Assembly: GCF_027912495.1 (NCBI RefSeq)
Contig: NZ_CP115463.1
Coordinates: forward strand, 992,001 to 1,056,000
Length of the DNA: 64,000 nt
Source: Caulobacter sp. NIBR1757
GTDB taxonomy: Bacteria > Pseudomonadota > Alphaproteobacteria > Caulobacterales > Caulobacteraceae
Direction of reading: 5' to 3'
The notes beneath the pieces were generated by a model. It did not search any database. It was not told where the DNA came from and saw only the letters and a list, made by a program, of their open reading frames with translations. Both the position numbers and the translations under genes were made by a program. Each line of letters begins with the position of its first letter. Position 1 is the first letter of the stretch. This document shows, piece after piece, positions 9,197 to 19,598 of the stretch.

Positions 9197-10456
9197 CTAG
9201 TAGCACATCCCCTGGGCCACGGCTTTCAGCCGCTCCACGGCCGCCAGCTTGTCGTCCATGAAGTCCTGGTCGATCCACCACTCCTCGACCTCGCGCATCA
9301 CCTCGCCGACCAGCGGGCCCTTGGGCACGCCGGCGGCCAGCACCTCCTCGCCGGTCAGCGGGAAAGCCGGCGGGGTCCAGGTCTCGGCCAGGGCCAGCAA
9401 GCCGCGCCACTGCGAAGTGGTCGAGGGCCGGGTCGAGGCGGCCCAGGCCAGCTTGATGCGGTCGGAGAAGGCGCGCATGCCGATCCGGTAGACCGTGCGG
9501 CGGGCCTCGCGCGGGCTCATCCAGGAGACGATGCGCGGCTCCTTGCCAGCGGCCTCGATCAGCCGGTCCTTCAGGGCGTTGGACAGGCGCAGGCGTTCGG
9601 CCGTGTCCCGCGCCACCACCGCGTCGTCGGGCAGCAGGGCGGCCAGGCGGAGCTCGGCGTCGGTCTCGAACAGCTGCTCGGTCTGGATGCCGACCAGGGC
9701 CTCGAAGCGGGTCAGCGCCTTGACCTGCGGCAGCACCGAGGAGAGCACGCTGGTCGCCGCCATCAGCCGCAGGGCCGCGCGAGGGTCCTCCGCCGCCAGC
9801 AGCTTGAGCAGTTCCTTCTGGGTCCGCTCGGCGGCCCGGCCCGACAGCATGCCTTTCAGCGCCTTGCAGGCGGTCAGGGCCGCCTGGTCGGGGTCGCCCT
9901 TGCCGTACCAGGCGTGGAAGCGGAACCAGCGCAGGATGCGCAGGTAGTCCTCGCGGATGCGGGTCATCGGATCACCGACGAAGACGATGCGGCCGGCCAG
10001 GCAGTCGGCGATCCCCTCGCCGGTCGGATCGAACAGCCGGCCGTCGGCGTCCGCGTAGAGGGCGTTGAGGCGGAAGTCGCGGCGCTCGGCGTCCTCGGCC
10101 CAGCTCTTGGTGAAGGAGACCACGGCGCGGCGGCCGTCGGTGGAGACGTCCTTGCGCAGGGTGGTGATCTCGTAGGGCCGGCCCTGGCTGACGGCGGTGA
10201 CGGTGCCGTGGTCGACGCCGGTCGGCACGGCCTTCAGGCCCGCCTGCTCCAGCGCCTCGGTGACCTGGTCGGGGGTCAGGGTGGTGGCGATATCGACGTC
10301 GTCGATGTCGGTTTTCAGCAGGGTGTTGCGCACGCAGCCGCCGACGAAGCGGGCGCAGCCGGCGAAGCCCTTGGCCTCGAGCGCCTCGATCACCGCCACG
10401 GTGGCGGGCAGGGTCATCCAGGCGGGCTGGCCGATGCTGTCGGGGAGGTTGGACAT
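9197..10456 (-). CDS. cca: CCA-adding tRNA nucleotidyltransferase / poly(A) polymerase family
   Basis: Adds or repairs the 3' CCA of tRNAs. The class II nucleotidyltransferase head is clear: RFVGGCVRN, the catalytic DIDDVDIAT motif with its paired aspartates, then RRDFRLNAL. The C-terminal half is the helical tRNA-binding region. I choose ATG 10456 (419 residues); an ATG at 10510 would add 18 residues of unlikely composition. In many alphaproteobacteria this gene follows DUF1285 and a Nudix CoA pyrophosphatase; here those lie at 12786-13981 on the same strand, separated by vapBC and an HxlR/SnoaL/SDR cluster. Confidence 0.92.
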   Translation of the reverse strand: MSNLPDSIGQPAWMTLPATVAVIEALEAKGFAGCARFVGGCVRNTLLKTDIDDVDIATTLTPDQVTEALEQAGLKAVPTGVDHGTVTAVSQGRPYEITTLRKDVSTDGRRAVVSFTKSWAEDAERRDFRLNALYADADGRLFDPTGEGIADCLAGRIVFVGDPMTRIREDYLRILRWFRFHAWYGKGDPDQAALTACKALKGMLSGRAAERTQKELLKLLAAEDPRAALRLMAATSVLSSVLPQVKALTRFEALVGIQTEQLFETDAELRLAALLPDDAVVARDTAERLRLSNALKDRLIEAAGKEPRIVSWMSPREARRTVYRIGMRAFSDRIKLAWAASTRPSTTSQWRGLLALAETWTPPAFPLTGEEVLAAGVPKGPLVGEVMREVEEWWIDQDFMDDKLAAVERLKAVAQGMCY

Positions 10457-10536
10457 GGGGGAATGGAATAGACGGCGTGTTGCAAACTGCAAAGGCGTGA
10501 CGCGTTGCATCGCGGTGTTTCTGCGTGCGTCAGGCC

Positions 10537-10920
10537 TTACCAGGCCAGAAGTTTCAATCCGGGTATGTCGCGGAAGTCGTCCGGGTTGAGGGTGACCAGG
10601 GTGGCGTCCTCGATCAGTGCTTGGGCGGCGATCATCCGGTCCGCCATCTTGCGGCGCGAAAATCCGCAGGTCTCGATGATCGCCCGGTAGATATCGGCGG
10701 CCTCATCATCGAAGGGAACGGTCGGAAGGACGCTCAGCAACGTGTCGAGACGCTCGCGGCGAAGGCCTGCCTCGCCAGGGATCCGATGAACGCCGCCTTC
10801 AAGTTCGATCCGGGTGATGATCGACAGGACGACAGGTCCGCGCAGCTGTTGCACCCTGTTCGTGACCTCCGGCGAGCCATCGCGAAGGTCGATGGCGACG
10901 CTGGTGTCCAGCATGAACAT
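10537..10920 (-). CDS. vapC: VapC-type PIN-domain ribonuclease toxin
   Basis: A 127-residue PIN-domain protein. Acidic residues typical of the Mg2+ site are visible: the Asp in MLDTSVAID near the N-terminus, a Glu in TRIELEGG, an Asp in MADRMIAA and a late Asp in NPDDFRD. VapC toxins cleave RNA, usually tRNA, and are held inactive by the antitoxin encoded next door. It starts 3 bases after the antitoxin gene. Target RNA cannot be inferred. Confidence 0.88.
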   Translation of the reverse strand: MFMLDTSVAIDLRDGSPEVTNRVQQLRGPVVLSIITRIELEGGVHRIPGEAGLRRERLDTLLSVLPTVPFDDEAADIYRAIIETCGFSRRKMADRMIAAQALIEDATLVTLNPDDFRDIPGLKLLAW

Positions 10921-10923
10921 GGA

Positions 10924-11163
10924 TCAGAGGCCTTCCCGATCGGGGAAGATATCGGGATCGCGAACCTCGATCTCGCTGGGAACAGGGATTTCACGCAGCC
11001 GCTGGATCATCTCCTGGATGGACGGCCGTTTGCGGGCGATGGTGATGACATCGCCTTTGCGGACAAGGGTGATATCGACGCCTATGCCGAAGCCGAAGTC
11101 CTTGGGCAGGCGGACAGCGGCGCTGTTGCCGCTCTTGAAGGTCTTGCTGGAAATCTCGTTCAT
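10924..11163 (-). CDS. vapB: VapB-type AbrB-fold antitoxin
   Basis: A 79-residue antitoxin. The N-terminal half is a SpoVT/AbrB swapped-hairpin DNA-binding domain (KSGNSAAVRLPKDF), the C-terminal tail is acidic and would wrap the VapC active site. Gene order antitoxin then toxin is standard. A palindrome 12-31 bases upstream of the start (11175-11194) is the likely autoregulatory site. Confidence 0.88.
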   Translation of the reverse strand: MNEISSKTFKSGNSAAVRLPKDFGFGIGVDITLVRKGDVITIARKRPSIQEMIQRLREIPVPSEIEVRDPDIFPDREGL

Positions 11164-11174
11164 ACCGCCATCTC

Positions 11175-11194
11175 CGTATCTACGAGTATATACG
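11175..11194. promoter_or_regulatory. vapBC operator palindrome
   Basis: Imperfect palindrome with half sites GTATATAC and GTAGATAC on the minus strand, bounded by CGTAT (11175-11179) and ATACG (11190-11194). It lies just upstream of vapB and is AT-rich relative to its surroundings. AbrB-fold antitoxins normally bind such sites with their toxin to repress the operon. Confidence 0.55.
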
Positions 11195-11244
11195 AAAACT
11201 TGGCGAAAGCCAGTTTCCCAGACCGTCCCCCGAGGCGGATCCGG

Positions 11245-11628
11245 TCAATCCTGGCCCGCAGCTTGGGGCCGTTGCGCGCCCCATTCCAGGAGCGCGTCCA
11301 GGGCCGGGCAGAGCGCCTGGCCCCAGTCGGTCAGGCGGTACTCCACCTTCGGCGGCACCTGCGGGTAGACTGTCCGGGCGACGATGCCGTCGCGCTCCAG
11401 CTCGCGGAGCTGCTGGATCAGCATCTTCTGGGACACGCCGGGGATGGCCCGTTCCAGCTCGGAGAAGCGTCGCGCCTCGCCGCTGAACAGCTGGAAGAGG
11501 ATGATCATCTTCCACCGGCCCTCCAGCATGCGGAAGGCGCTCTCGACACCGCCGGCCGCCATTTCGGGCGTCACGTCGGCAAGCTTACCCGTGGGTGAGT
11601 ACCCCACTTTTTTGTCGGTACTTTCCAT
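11245..11628 (-). CDS. HxlR-family winged-helix regulator
   Basis: A 127-residue HxlR-type regulator. The core runs from about residue 26, with the signature RMLEGRWKMIIL, then RRFSELERAIPGVSQKMLIQQLRELERDG (the helix-turn-helix) and the wing YPQVPPKVEYRLT. HxlR proteins often sense electrophiles or aldehydes through a conserved N-terminal cysteine; no such cysteine is seen here. It is divergent from the SnoaL/SDR pair, which it probably controls. The start could be later than 11628, because its first 25 residues are weakly conserved in character and overlap an operator-like repeat. Confidence 0.85.
   Translation of the reverse strand: MESTDKKVGYSPTGKLADVTPEMAAGGVESAFRMLEGRWKMIILFQLFSGEARRFSELERAIPGVSQKMLIQQLRELERDGIVARTVYPQVPPKVEYRLTDWGQALCPALDALLEWGAQRPQAAGQD
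11598..11622. promoter_or_regulatory. operator-like inverted repeat for the HxlR regulator
   Basis: Perfect arms AGTACC (11598-11603) and GGTACT (11617-11622) separated by 13 bases. It lies between the HxlR core coding region and the SnoaL gene. GTAC-bearing half sites are plausible for HxlR proteins. It falls inside the annotated first codons of the regulator, which may mean the true start is downstream. Confidence 0.35.
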
Positions 11629-11686
11629 ATCGGCAGCAAGAGATCACATCTGCTCCACGGTCGCAATCAACGAATGGAGCGCTGTC

Positions 11687-12013
11687 ATGTCCCCCTGCCT
11701 GCCTGAGTTCATCCGCAACTATTTCGCCGCCGACGCGGCCGGCGACGCCGCCATCCTCGCCTCCTGTTTCCTGCCCGACGGCACGGTCGGCGACGAGGGA
11801 CAGGCGATCAAGGGACGGGCCGCGATCGCCGAGTGGATCGCGGAAGCCAAGCGCAAGTACGACCACCGCAGCGAGCCGCTCTCCACCTTCGAGGCGGACG
11901 GCCGCATCCATGTCATCGCCAGGGTCAGCGGGAACTTCCCGGGCAGCCCGGCCGAGCTGGATCACCGCTTCACGCTCACGCCGCTTGGCATCGCCAACCT
12001 GGAGATCGGCTGA
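11687..12013 (+). CDS. SnoaL-like / NTF2-fold protein
   Basis: A 108-residue protein starting at ATG 11687 after GGAG. The pattern [13 protein letters not shown] ... [11 protein letters not shown] ... [11 protein letters not shown] is typical of SnoaL-like (NTF2-fold) proteins, which bind small hydrophobic ligands and sometimes catalyse cyclisations or isomerisations. The stop overlaps the start of the SDR gene (TGATG at 12011-12015), so they are translationally coupled. Ligand unknown. Confidence 0.8.
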   Translation: MSPCLPEFIRNYFAADAAGDAAILASCFLPDGTVGDEGQAIKGRAAIAEWIAEAKRKYDHRSEPLSTFEADGRIHVIARVSGNFPGSPAELDHRFTLTPLGIANLEIG

Positions 12014-12789
12014 TGGCCAATAGCGATCTGACGGGCCTGCGCGCCCTGGTCACCGGCGGCACCAAGGGCATCGGCCAGGCCATCGCCCTGCGGCTGGTGG
12101 AGGGCGGCGCTCAGGTGCTGGCCACCGCCCGGGCGCCATCGGGGGATGTCGAGGGTGTAGCCTTCGTCGCCGCTGACCTGAGCGAAGCGGACGGCGCCGC
12201 CATTGTCGCCAAAGCCGTGGAGGAGCGGTTGGGCGGCGTCGACATCGTCGTGCATGTGGTCGGCGGCTCGTCGGCCCCGGCTGGAGGCTTCGCGGTCCTC
12301 GATGACGGCGAGTGGCAAAGGGCGCTCGACCTCAACCTGCTGTCGGCCGTGCGGCTGGACCGCCAACTGCTGCCGGGGATGCTGGAACGAGGCGCCGGGG
12401 TGATCGTCCATATCACCTCGATCCAGAACCAGCTTCCGCTGCCGGACTCGACCACCGCCTATGCGGCGGCCAAGGCGGCGCTGTCGACCTACAGCAAGGC
12501 GCTGTCCAAGGAGGTGGCGCCGGCCGGGGTGCGGGTCGTGCGGGTCTCGCCGGGCTGGGTGGAGACCGAGGCGTCGGTGCGCCTGGTCGAACGCCTGGCG
12601 GCCAACGGCGGCGGCAGCCAGGAGGCGGCCCGGCAGTCGCTGATGGATTCGCTGGGCGGCATTCCCATCGGCCGGCCGGCAAGGCCGCGCGAGGTGGCCG
12701 ATCTGGTCGCCTTCCTGGTCTCGCCGCAGGCGGGCTCGATCACCGGAACGGAGTATGTCATCGACGGCGGGACCGTGCCGACCGTCTAG
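12013..12789 (+). CDS. short-chain dehydrogenase/reductase (SDR)
   Basis: A 258-residue classical SDR. The cofactor motif is TGGTKGIG near residue 16, the catalytic tyrosine is in YAAAK, and the C-terminus has the usual [10 protein letters not shown]. The family reduces or oxidises carbonyl/hydroxyl groups with NAD(P)H; the substrate is unknown. Second gene of a unit with the SnoaL-like protein, probably under the divergent HxlR regulator. Its TAG stop shares the tetranucleotide CTAG with the stop of the convergent Nudix gene. Confidence 0.9.
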   Translation: MANSDLTGLRALVTGGTKGIGQAIALRLVEGGAQVLATARAPSGDVEGVAFVAADLSEADGAAIVAKAVEERLGGVDIVVHVVGGSSAPAGGFAVLDDGEWQRALDLNLLSAVRLDRQLLPGMLERGAGVIVHITSIQNQLPLPDSTTAYAAAKAALSTYSKALSKEVAPAGVRVVRVSPGWVETEASVRLVERLAANGGGSQEAARQSLMDSLGGIPIGRPARPREVADLVAFLVSPQAGSITGTEYVIDGGTVPTV

Positions 12790-13418
12790 GCCACCGCCGC
12801 CCCGTACAGCCGGTCGTACAGGGCCCGCAGCATCCCGGCCGTCGCGCCCCAGATCAGCTCGTCCTCCCAGGTCATGGCGTAGAAGCGCCGGCGACCGCCG
12901 CCCGGCAGGTCGTAGTGGCGTTCCTCGTAGTTGGCCGGGTCCATGAGGAAGCCGAAGGGGGTCTCGAAGATGTGGGCCACCTCGGCCTCGCTGGGGACCA
13001 GGGGGAGGTCCGGGGGCAGGAAGCCGACGACGGGGGTGACCAGATAGCCCGTGCCGGTCCTGTAGGGGGTGGAGAGGCCCGCCAGGGTCACGTGGGAGCG
13101 GTCCAGCGCGATCTCCTCCTGCGCCTCCCGCAGGGCCGCCTCGACGGCGGTCTCGCCAGGGTCCATGCGGCCGCCGGGAAAGGCGACCTGGCCCGAGTGA
13201 CGGCGCAGGGTCGAGGACCGGCGGGTCAGCAGCACCGACAGGCCTTCGGGCCGCTCGATCAGCGGCACCAGCACGGCGGCGGGGGTGACGACGACGTCGC
13301 CCGGATCCATGTCCGGGTTCAGGTCGAAGTCGGACTGGTAGGGCCGGCCGACGCCGCTGTCGGCGATGGGGTCGAGGTGGTGACTGATCCACGCGCGCAG
13401 GTCGGCGCCGGGCTTCAC
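12786..13418 (-). CDS. Nudix hydrolase, CoA pyrophosphatase type
   Basis: A 210-residue Nudix hydrolase that starts at a GTG overlapping the DUF1285 stop (GTGA, 13415-13418). The Nudix box is GGRMDPGET ... REAQEE, and just before it is the UPF0035-type segment [21 protein letters not shown], split here as [12 protein letters not shown] and SGQVAFPGG, which marks CoA pyrophosphatases (cleaving CoA or acyl-CoA diphosphate). In related bacteria this gene sits between DUF1285 and cca. Here cca has been separated from it by about 2.3 kb. Confidence 0.92.
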   Translation of the reverse strand: MKPGADLRAWISHHLDPIADSGVGRPYQSDFDLNPDMDPGDVVVTPAAVLVPLIERPEGLSVLLTRRSSTLRRHSGQVAFPGGRMDPGETAVEAALREAQEEIALDRSHVTLAGLSTPYRTGTGYLVTPVVGFLPPDLPLVPSEAEVAHIFETPFGFLMDPANYEERHYDLPGGGRRRFYAMTWEDELIWGATAGMLRALYDRLYGAAVA

Positions 13419-13981
13419 GTCAGGTGCGCCCCGACGGGGCCGACCGGGAAGACGGCGCCGTCGCTGGTGACGGCCAGCACCGGGCCCTCGGGGGTGTCGT
13501 GCTCGGTGGCCAGTTCGACCAGCTCGTAGAAGACCGGACGGGCGATGCGGGCTTCCAGGCCCCGGCGGACGTGGACGTAGGGGCGGGGCTCGCCGGTTTG
13601 CGGGTCGACCTCGACGCGGATGGGGTTGTCCGGGCCGGCGATGACCTCGTCGCCGACGTTGGTGAGGAACTTGAGACTGTCGCCCTCGCGATCGACGCGG
13701 ACAGCGATGAAGGGCGCGTCCTCGACGGTGATGCGCATCTTCTCGACGGGCGTCACCAGGTGATAGCCGTCCGGGTCCTTGCGCAGGACGGTCGAGAACA
13801 GGCGGACCAGCGCCTCGCGGCCGATGGGGCTGCCTTCGTGGAACCACAGGCCATCCTTGCGGATGACGATGTCGATGTCGCCGCAGTGGGCCGGGTTCCA
13901 CAGATGCACCGGCGGCAGGCCCTTGGGCCCCGCGGTTTTCGCGGCGGCGACAACGCTTTCCAAGCCTGGCGGAGAACTCAT
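13415..13981 (-). CDS. DUF1285 family protein
   Basis: A 188-residue DUF1285 protein (start at ATG 13981; an ATG at 14017 would add 12 residues). The family pattern is seen in HLWNPAHCGDIDIVI, KDGLWFHEGSPI and VEKMRITVEDAPF. Structures of this family form small beta-rich folds of unknown function. It is coupled to the downstream CoA pyrophosphatase by a GTGA overlap, which suggests linked function. Confidence 0.85.
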   Translation of the reverse strand: MSSPPGLESVVAAAKTAGPKGLPPVHLWNPAHCGDIDIVIRKDGLWFHEGSPIGREALVRLFSTVLRKDPDGYHLVTPVEKMRITVEDAPFIAVRVDREGDSLKFLTNVGDEVIAGPDNPIRVEVDPQTGEPRPYVHVRRGLEARIARPVFYELVELATEHDTPEGPVLAVTSDGAVFPVGPVGAHLT

Positions 13982-14025
13982 GCCTGCGATGTATGGGACT
14001 TCCCCGCGGGCATTCAAGGGTGGCC

Positions 14026-14310
14026 TCAGGCGGAGCCGATATCCTCGGCGGCGTAACGGCGGACGGAACCGCGGGCGATCATGGCGATCTGGGCCTCGTC
14101 CATCCCTGAGCCCCGGAACCCTTCGAGGGCCTCCACCGACTGCCAGCGTTCGAAAATGTTGACCCGGTCGGGGTCGGCGACATCGGCCGAGACCGCGAAG
14201 TCGAGACAGCCCTCAGCCGCCCGCGCCTCCTCAACGGCGCTACCGGCGAGGTCGAGGAAGGCCTGACGCAGGCCGGGTTTGATGTGGATCGATCCGGCGA
14301 CGATGATCAT
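14026..14310 (-). CDS. antibiotic biosynthesis monooxygenase (ABM) domain protein
   Basis: A 94-residue single ABM domain, a dimeric ferredoxin-like fold. It begins MIIVAGSIHIKPG and carries the typical IFERWQSVEALE segment. Members such as E. coli YgiN are quinol monooxygenases acting without a cofactor. It is divergent from a quinone-oxidoreductase-type gene whose other side also carries an ABM gene, which supports a quinone-related role by inference. Confidence 0.82.
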   Translation of the reverse strand: MIIVAGSIHIKPGLRQAFLDLAGSAVEEARAAEGCLDFAVSADVADPDRVNIFERWQSVEALEGFRGSGMDEAQIAMIARGSVRRYAAEDIGSA

Positions 14311-14381
14311 GCAAACGCTCCTGTTGCTCGACTGCCGTCGGGTCAGGGGGCTAACGCCTGACGGTCGCAAAGGAGAAGAGC

Positions 14382-15359
14382 ATGCGCAAGGTCGTCGCCG
14401 AAACCCTGGACTCCATCGACGGCTACCGGATCGTCGAGGCCGAGGCGCCGACGCTGGGGCCGGGCGAGGTGGTGGTGGCTGTCGAGGCGGTCGGCGTGGG
14501 CTATGCCGACGCCCTGGTGGCGCTCGGCCGCTATCAGGTCAAGCCGCCGCTGCCCCATACGCCGGGTGGCGAGGTCGGGGGGCGAATCGCGGCGGTGGGC
14601 GAGGGCGTGGAGGGGTTGAAGGTCGGCGACCGGGTGATGGCGCAGGTGCGCGGCGGCTTCGCCGAACTGGCGGTGGGGCCGGCGGCGGGCGTGCAGGTGA
14701 TCCCCGAGGCCATGACCGCCGCCGAGGCCGCCGGCTTCCGGATCAACTACATCACCGCCCTGCACGGGCTGCGGGACAGGGCCAATGTGCAGCCGGGCGA
14801 GACCGTGGTCGTGCTGGGCGCGGCCGGCGGCGTCGGGGCGGCGGGTATCCAGGTGGCGAAGCGGCTGGGCGCGCGGGTGATCGCGACGGCCTCGACGGAG
14901 GAAAAGCGCGATTTCTGCCTGTCACTCGGCGCCGATGCGGCGCTCGACACCACGCCGGAGGGCTGGCGAGACCGGCTTAAAGCGGTGGCGGGCGGGGCGC
15001 CGACGGTGATCTACGATCCGGTGTGCGGGCCGCTGTTCGAGCCGGCATTCCGGTCGCTGGGCTGGGGCGGACGGCATCTGGTGATGGGTTTCGTCGGCGG
15101 GCCGATCCCGGCCCTGCCCAGCAACCTGACCCTGATGAAGGGCTCCGCCCTGGTCGGGGTGGACGTGCGCCAGTTCCTGATCTTCGAGCCGGCGAAGGGG
15201 CGCGAGCATCTGGAAACCCTGATGGGCTGGGTGGCCGCCGGATCGCTGAAGCCGCCGGTCGGCCGGGCCTTCGCGTTCGAGGATTTCGCCCCGGCCCTGG
15301 AGTTCGCCCTGACCGGTCAGGGGCTGGGCAAGACGGTGGTCACCATCGTGACGCCGTAG
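14382..15359 (+). CDS. zinc-free MDR oxidoreductase, NADPH:quinone oxidoreductase type
   Basis: A 325-residue medium-chain dehydrogenase/reductase of the quinone oxidoreductase (QOR) branch. The N-terminal GroES-like domain has the signature LGPGEVVVAVEAVGVGYADAL and HTPGGEVGG; the Rossmann motif is VVVLGAAGGVGAAG. Zinc-ligand residues of alcohol dehydrogenases are absent. Such enzymes reduce quinones or other enones with NADPH. The start follows AAAGGAGAAG. It is flanked on both sides by ABM-domain genes on the opposite strand. Confidence 0.88.
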   Translation: MRKVVAETLDSIDGYRIVEAEAPTLGPGEVVVAVEAVGVGYADALVALGRYQVKPPLPHTPGGEVGGRIAAVGEGVEGLKVGDRVMAQVRGGFAELAVGPAAGVQVIPEAMTAAEAAGFRINYITALHGLRDRANVQPGETVVVLGAAGGVGAAGIQVAKRLGARVIATASTEEKRDFCLSLGADAALDTTPEGWRDRLKAVAGGAPTVIYDPVCGPLFEPAFRSLGWGGRHLVMGFVGGPIPALPSNLTLMKGSALVGVDVRQFLIFEPAKGREHLETLMGWVAAGSLKPPVGRAFAFEDFAPALEFALTGQGLGKTVVTIVTP

Positions 15360-15362
15360 CGG

Positions 15363-15656
15363 TCACCCGGGCGCCTCGACCGGCAGGATTTTCATCTTCG
15401 TCTGGCTGGCGGCCAACGACCGCATGGCTTTCACGAACGCGAGCGAGCCGGGGACCTGGAAGTGGGCGTCGAGCGCCGCCCGGTCCGTCCATTCCTCGTA
15501 GAAGACCAGGGTCAGCGGGTTCTCGGCGTCGATGGCGACCCCGTGCTGCAGACAGCCGGGCTCTGTGCGCGAGCGGCGGACGTGTTCGAGCGCCGCTTCC
15601 AGCATCGCGTCCAGCGTGTCCGGTTTGCCGGTGACGGTTCCGCTGACGACGATCAT
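15363..15656 (-). CDS. antibiotic biosynthesis monooxygenase (ABM) domain protein
   Basis: A 97-residue ABM protein of the same fold as the one at 14026 but clearly diverged (MIVVSGTVTGKPDTLD, LVFYEEWTDRAALDAH). It overlaps the stop of the upstream acyl-CoA synthetase gene (TGATG at 15654-15658), so it is translated as part of that operon. A cofactor-free monooxygenase or quinol oxygenase role is a family inference. Confidence 0.82.
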   Translation of the reverse strand: MIVVSGTVTGKPDTLDAMLEAALEHVRRSRTEPGCLQHGVAIDAENPLTLVFYEEWTDRAALDAHFQVPGSLAFVKAMRSLAASQTKMKILPVEAPG

Positions 15657-17224
15657 CAGCTCTTCGCCGGCCCATCATAGGCGTCGCGCAGTTCCCGCTT
15701 CAACACCTTGCCGATGTGGCTGCGGGGCAGGGCGTCGACCAGCACCACGTCGGCCACCCGCTGGGTCTTGCCGACCTTGCTGTTGGTGAATTCGCGGATG
15801 GCCTCGGGGGTGGCGGTCTCGCCCTCCTTGAGCGCGACGAAGGCCACCGGCGTCTCGCCCCAGTCCCTGGACGGCACGCCGACCACGGCGGCCTCCACCA
15901 CGGCAGGGTGCTCCACCATCACCGCCTCCATGTCGCTGGGATAGATGTTGAAGCCGCCGGAGATGATCATGTCCTTGCGGCGGTCCATCAGCTGCAGGAA
16001 GCCCTCGGCGTCGAGGCGGCCGACGTCTCCCGTCCGAATGTAGATGTCGCCGGTCTCGGGGTGGACCCACTGGGCCTCGGCCGTCTTGCCGGGCTGGTTG
16101 TGGTAGCCGTTCATGGTGGCCGGGCTGTAGCCGACGATCTCGCCGATCTCGCCGGTGGGGACCTCGTTCCCCTCCTCATCGACCAGCCGGATGATGCAGC
16201 CGGGAGCCGGCTGGCCGACGGTGTGCAGTTTGTCGGGGTGTTCGTGGGCCGCCAGCATGAAGCTGCCGCCGCCTTCGGTCATGCCGTAGTACTCGATCAG
16301 GCCGCCGGGCCAGCGCTTGAGGACCTCTGCCTTCAGCTCGGCCGGGAAGGGGGCGCTGGTGCAGAACTTCATGACGTAGCTCGACAGGTCGTGGTCGTCG
16401 AAGCCGGGGAATTCCATCAGGCGGCGGTACTGGACCGGCACCAGCATGGTGTGGGTGATCTTCTCGTCTTGCGCGATCTTCAGGTACTTGGCGGTGTCGA
16501 ACTTGCCCATCATGTGGACCGTGCCGCCGCCCGACAGGGTGGGGAAGAAGCAGACCAGGGTGGTGTTGGAATAGAGCGGCGTGGAGATCAGGCTGCGGGC
16601 GTCCGGGCCATAGCCGACGCCGTCCGGGCGGACAGCGAGGTGGCGCCAGCGCATGCCGTGGGACTGGACAATGCCCTTGGGGATGCCGGTCGTGCCCGAG
16701 CTGTAGATGATGTTGAAGGGGTCTTTTTTGCCGATGGTCACCGGGGCGGGCTTGGCGCCGTTGGCCGGCAGCCAGGCGGCGAAGCTGTCGCCGGCGTCGG
16801 ACTCGTCGAGGGCGATGCGGCGGGCGGTCACGTCGCCCATGACGCCGCTCATCAGTTCGGCGACGCCCTTGTCGAGGAAGAACAGGGTGGCGCCGGAGTC
16901 GGCGATCATGCCGACCAGCTGCTCGGCGGTGGAGGAGGGGGCCAGCGGGGCGGCGGCGATGCCGGCGCGCAGGCAGCCGAGGAACAGCACCGCATAGTTG
17001 ATCGAAGTGGTGGCGCAGATGGCCACCGCCTGGCGCTGGGCGACCCCGTCACGCTGCAGGCCGGCGGCGACGCGGTCCATGAGGGCGTCGAGCTGGGCCC
17101 AGGTGATGGAGACGCCGTCCTGCCAGAGGGCCGGGTGGTCCGGCCGGGCGGCGGCGTGCTCGCGCATGATGTCGGGCAGGTTGCCGAAGTCGTCGGCGCG
17201 GAACTGGTCGAGGATAGAAGGCAT
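15656..17224 (-). CDS. AMP-binding acyl-CoA synthetase
   Basis: A 522-residue member of the ANL adenylate-forming family, which activates carboxylic acids as CoA thioesters using ATP. The P-loop-like motif YSSGTTGIPKG, the YYGMTEGGG motif, the hinge region GDVGRLDAEGFL ... DRRKDMIISGG and the C-terminal catalytic lysine (HIGKVLKREL) are all present. ATG 17224 is preferred to GTG 17230. Substrate is not identifiable; a fatty or aromatic acid is likely given the beta-oxidation genes nearby. Coupled to the ABM gene downstream. Confidence 0.9.
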   Translation of the reverse strand: MPSILDQFRADDFGNLPDIMREHAAARPDHPALWQDGVSITWAQLDALMDRVAAGLQRDGVAQRQAVAICATTSINYAVLFLGCLRAGIAAAPLAPSSTAEQLVGMIADSGATLFFLDKGVAELMSGVMGDVTARRIALDESDAGDSFAAWLPANGAKPAPVTIGKKDPFNIIYSSGTTGIPKGIVQSHGMRWRHLAVRPDGVGYGPDARSLISTPLYSNTTLVCFFPTLSGGGTVHMMGKFDTAKYLKIAQDEKITHTMLVPVQYRRLMEFPGFDDHDLSSYVMKFCTSAPFPAELKAEVLKRWPGGLIEYYGMTEGGGSFMLAAHEHPDKLHTVGQPAPGCIIRLVDEEGNEVPTGEIGEIVGYSPATMNGYHNQPGKTAEAQWVHPETGDIYIRTGDVGRLDAEGFLQLMDRRKDMIISGGFNIYPSDMEAVMVEHPAVVEAAVVGVPSRDWGETPVAFVALKEGETATPEAIREFTNSKVGKTQRVADVVLVDALPRSHIGKVLKRELRDAYDGPAKS

Positions 17225-17242
17225 CGGCACGCTCTCGGTGAT

Positions 17243-17425
17243 CCTTCTCCCGCTCGTCGGGAGAAGGTGGCCGCGTAGCGGCCGGATGAGGGCAGCGCCA
17301 GCGCGGGCAGGTTCGCGTGTTCTGGCGCCGACCTCTCAAAAAGGCGAGGGCAGACCGGCATTGGCCGGTGCTGCCCTCATCCGACCCCCTTCGGGGGCCA
17401 CCTTCTCCCGACAAGCGGGAGAAGG
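17243..17425. repeat. REPIN-like inverted repeat, family A
   Basis: Two copies of a hairpin module in inverted orientation. The outer hairpins are CCTTCTCCCG...CGGGAGAAGG at both ends, followed inward by a CCCCCGAAGGGGG-type hairpin and GATGAGGGCAG / CTGCCCTCATC. The element fills the gap between the acyl-CoA synthetase and the FadJ-like gene. Further copies: 25129-25283, 31517-31683 and 49122-49276. Confidence 0.85.
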
Positions 17426-17436
17426 GACGCTGATCG

Positions 17437-19503
<2,067 letters not shown>

Positions 19504-19526
19504 GGCGTTGCGCCCCTATCGTCGTT

Positions 19527-19549
19527 GAAACACTTGTTTGAGCGCAAAC
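19527..19549. promoter_or_regulatory. PsrA-like operator between divergent beta-oxidation genes
   Basis: GAAAC-ACTT-GTTTG (19527-19540) matches the G/CAAAC-N2-4-GTTTG/C pattern known for TetR-family fatty-acid regulators such as PsrA. It is immediately followed by CAAAC (19545-19549), giving a second, opposed pairing with GTTTG. The site lies 24 bases upstream of the fadJ-like start and 50 bases upstream of the acyl-CoA dehydrogenase start. The regulator itself is not in the window. Confidence 0.5.
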
Positions 19550-19598
19550 TGCCGAGGCGGACCGCCAGAGTCCAGCCCGACCTAGAGGGAGCCTGTAG

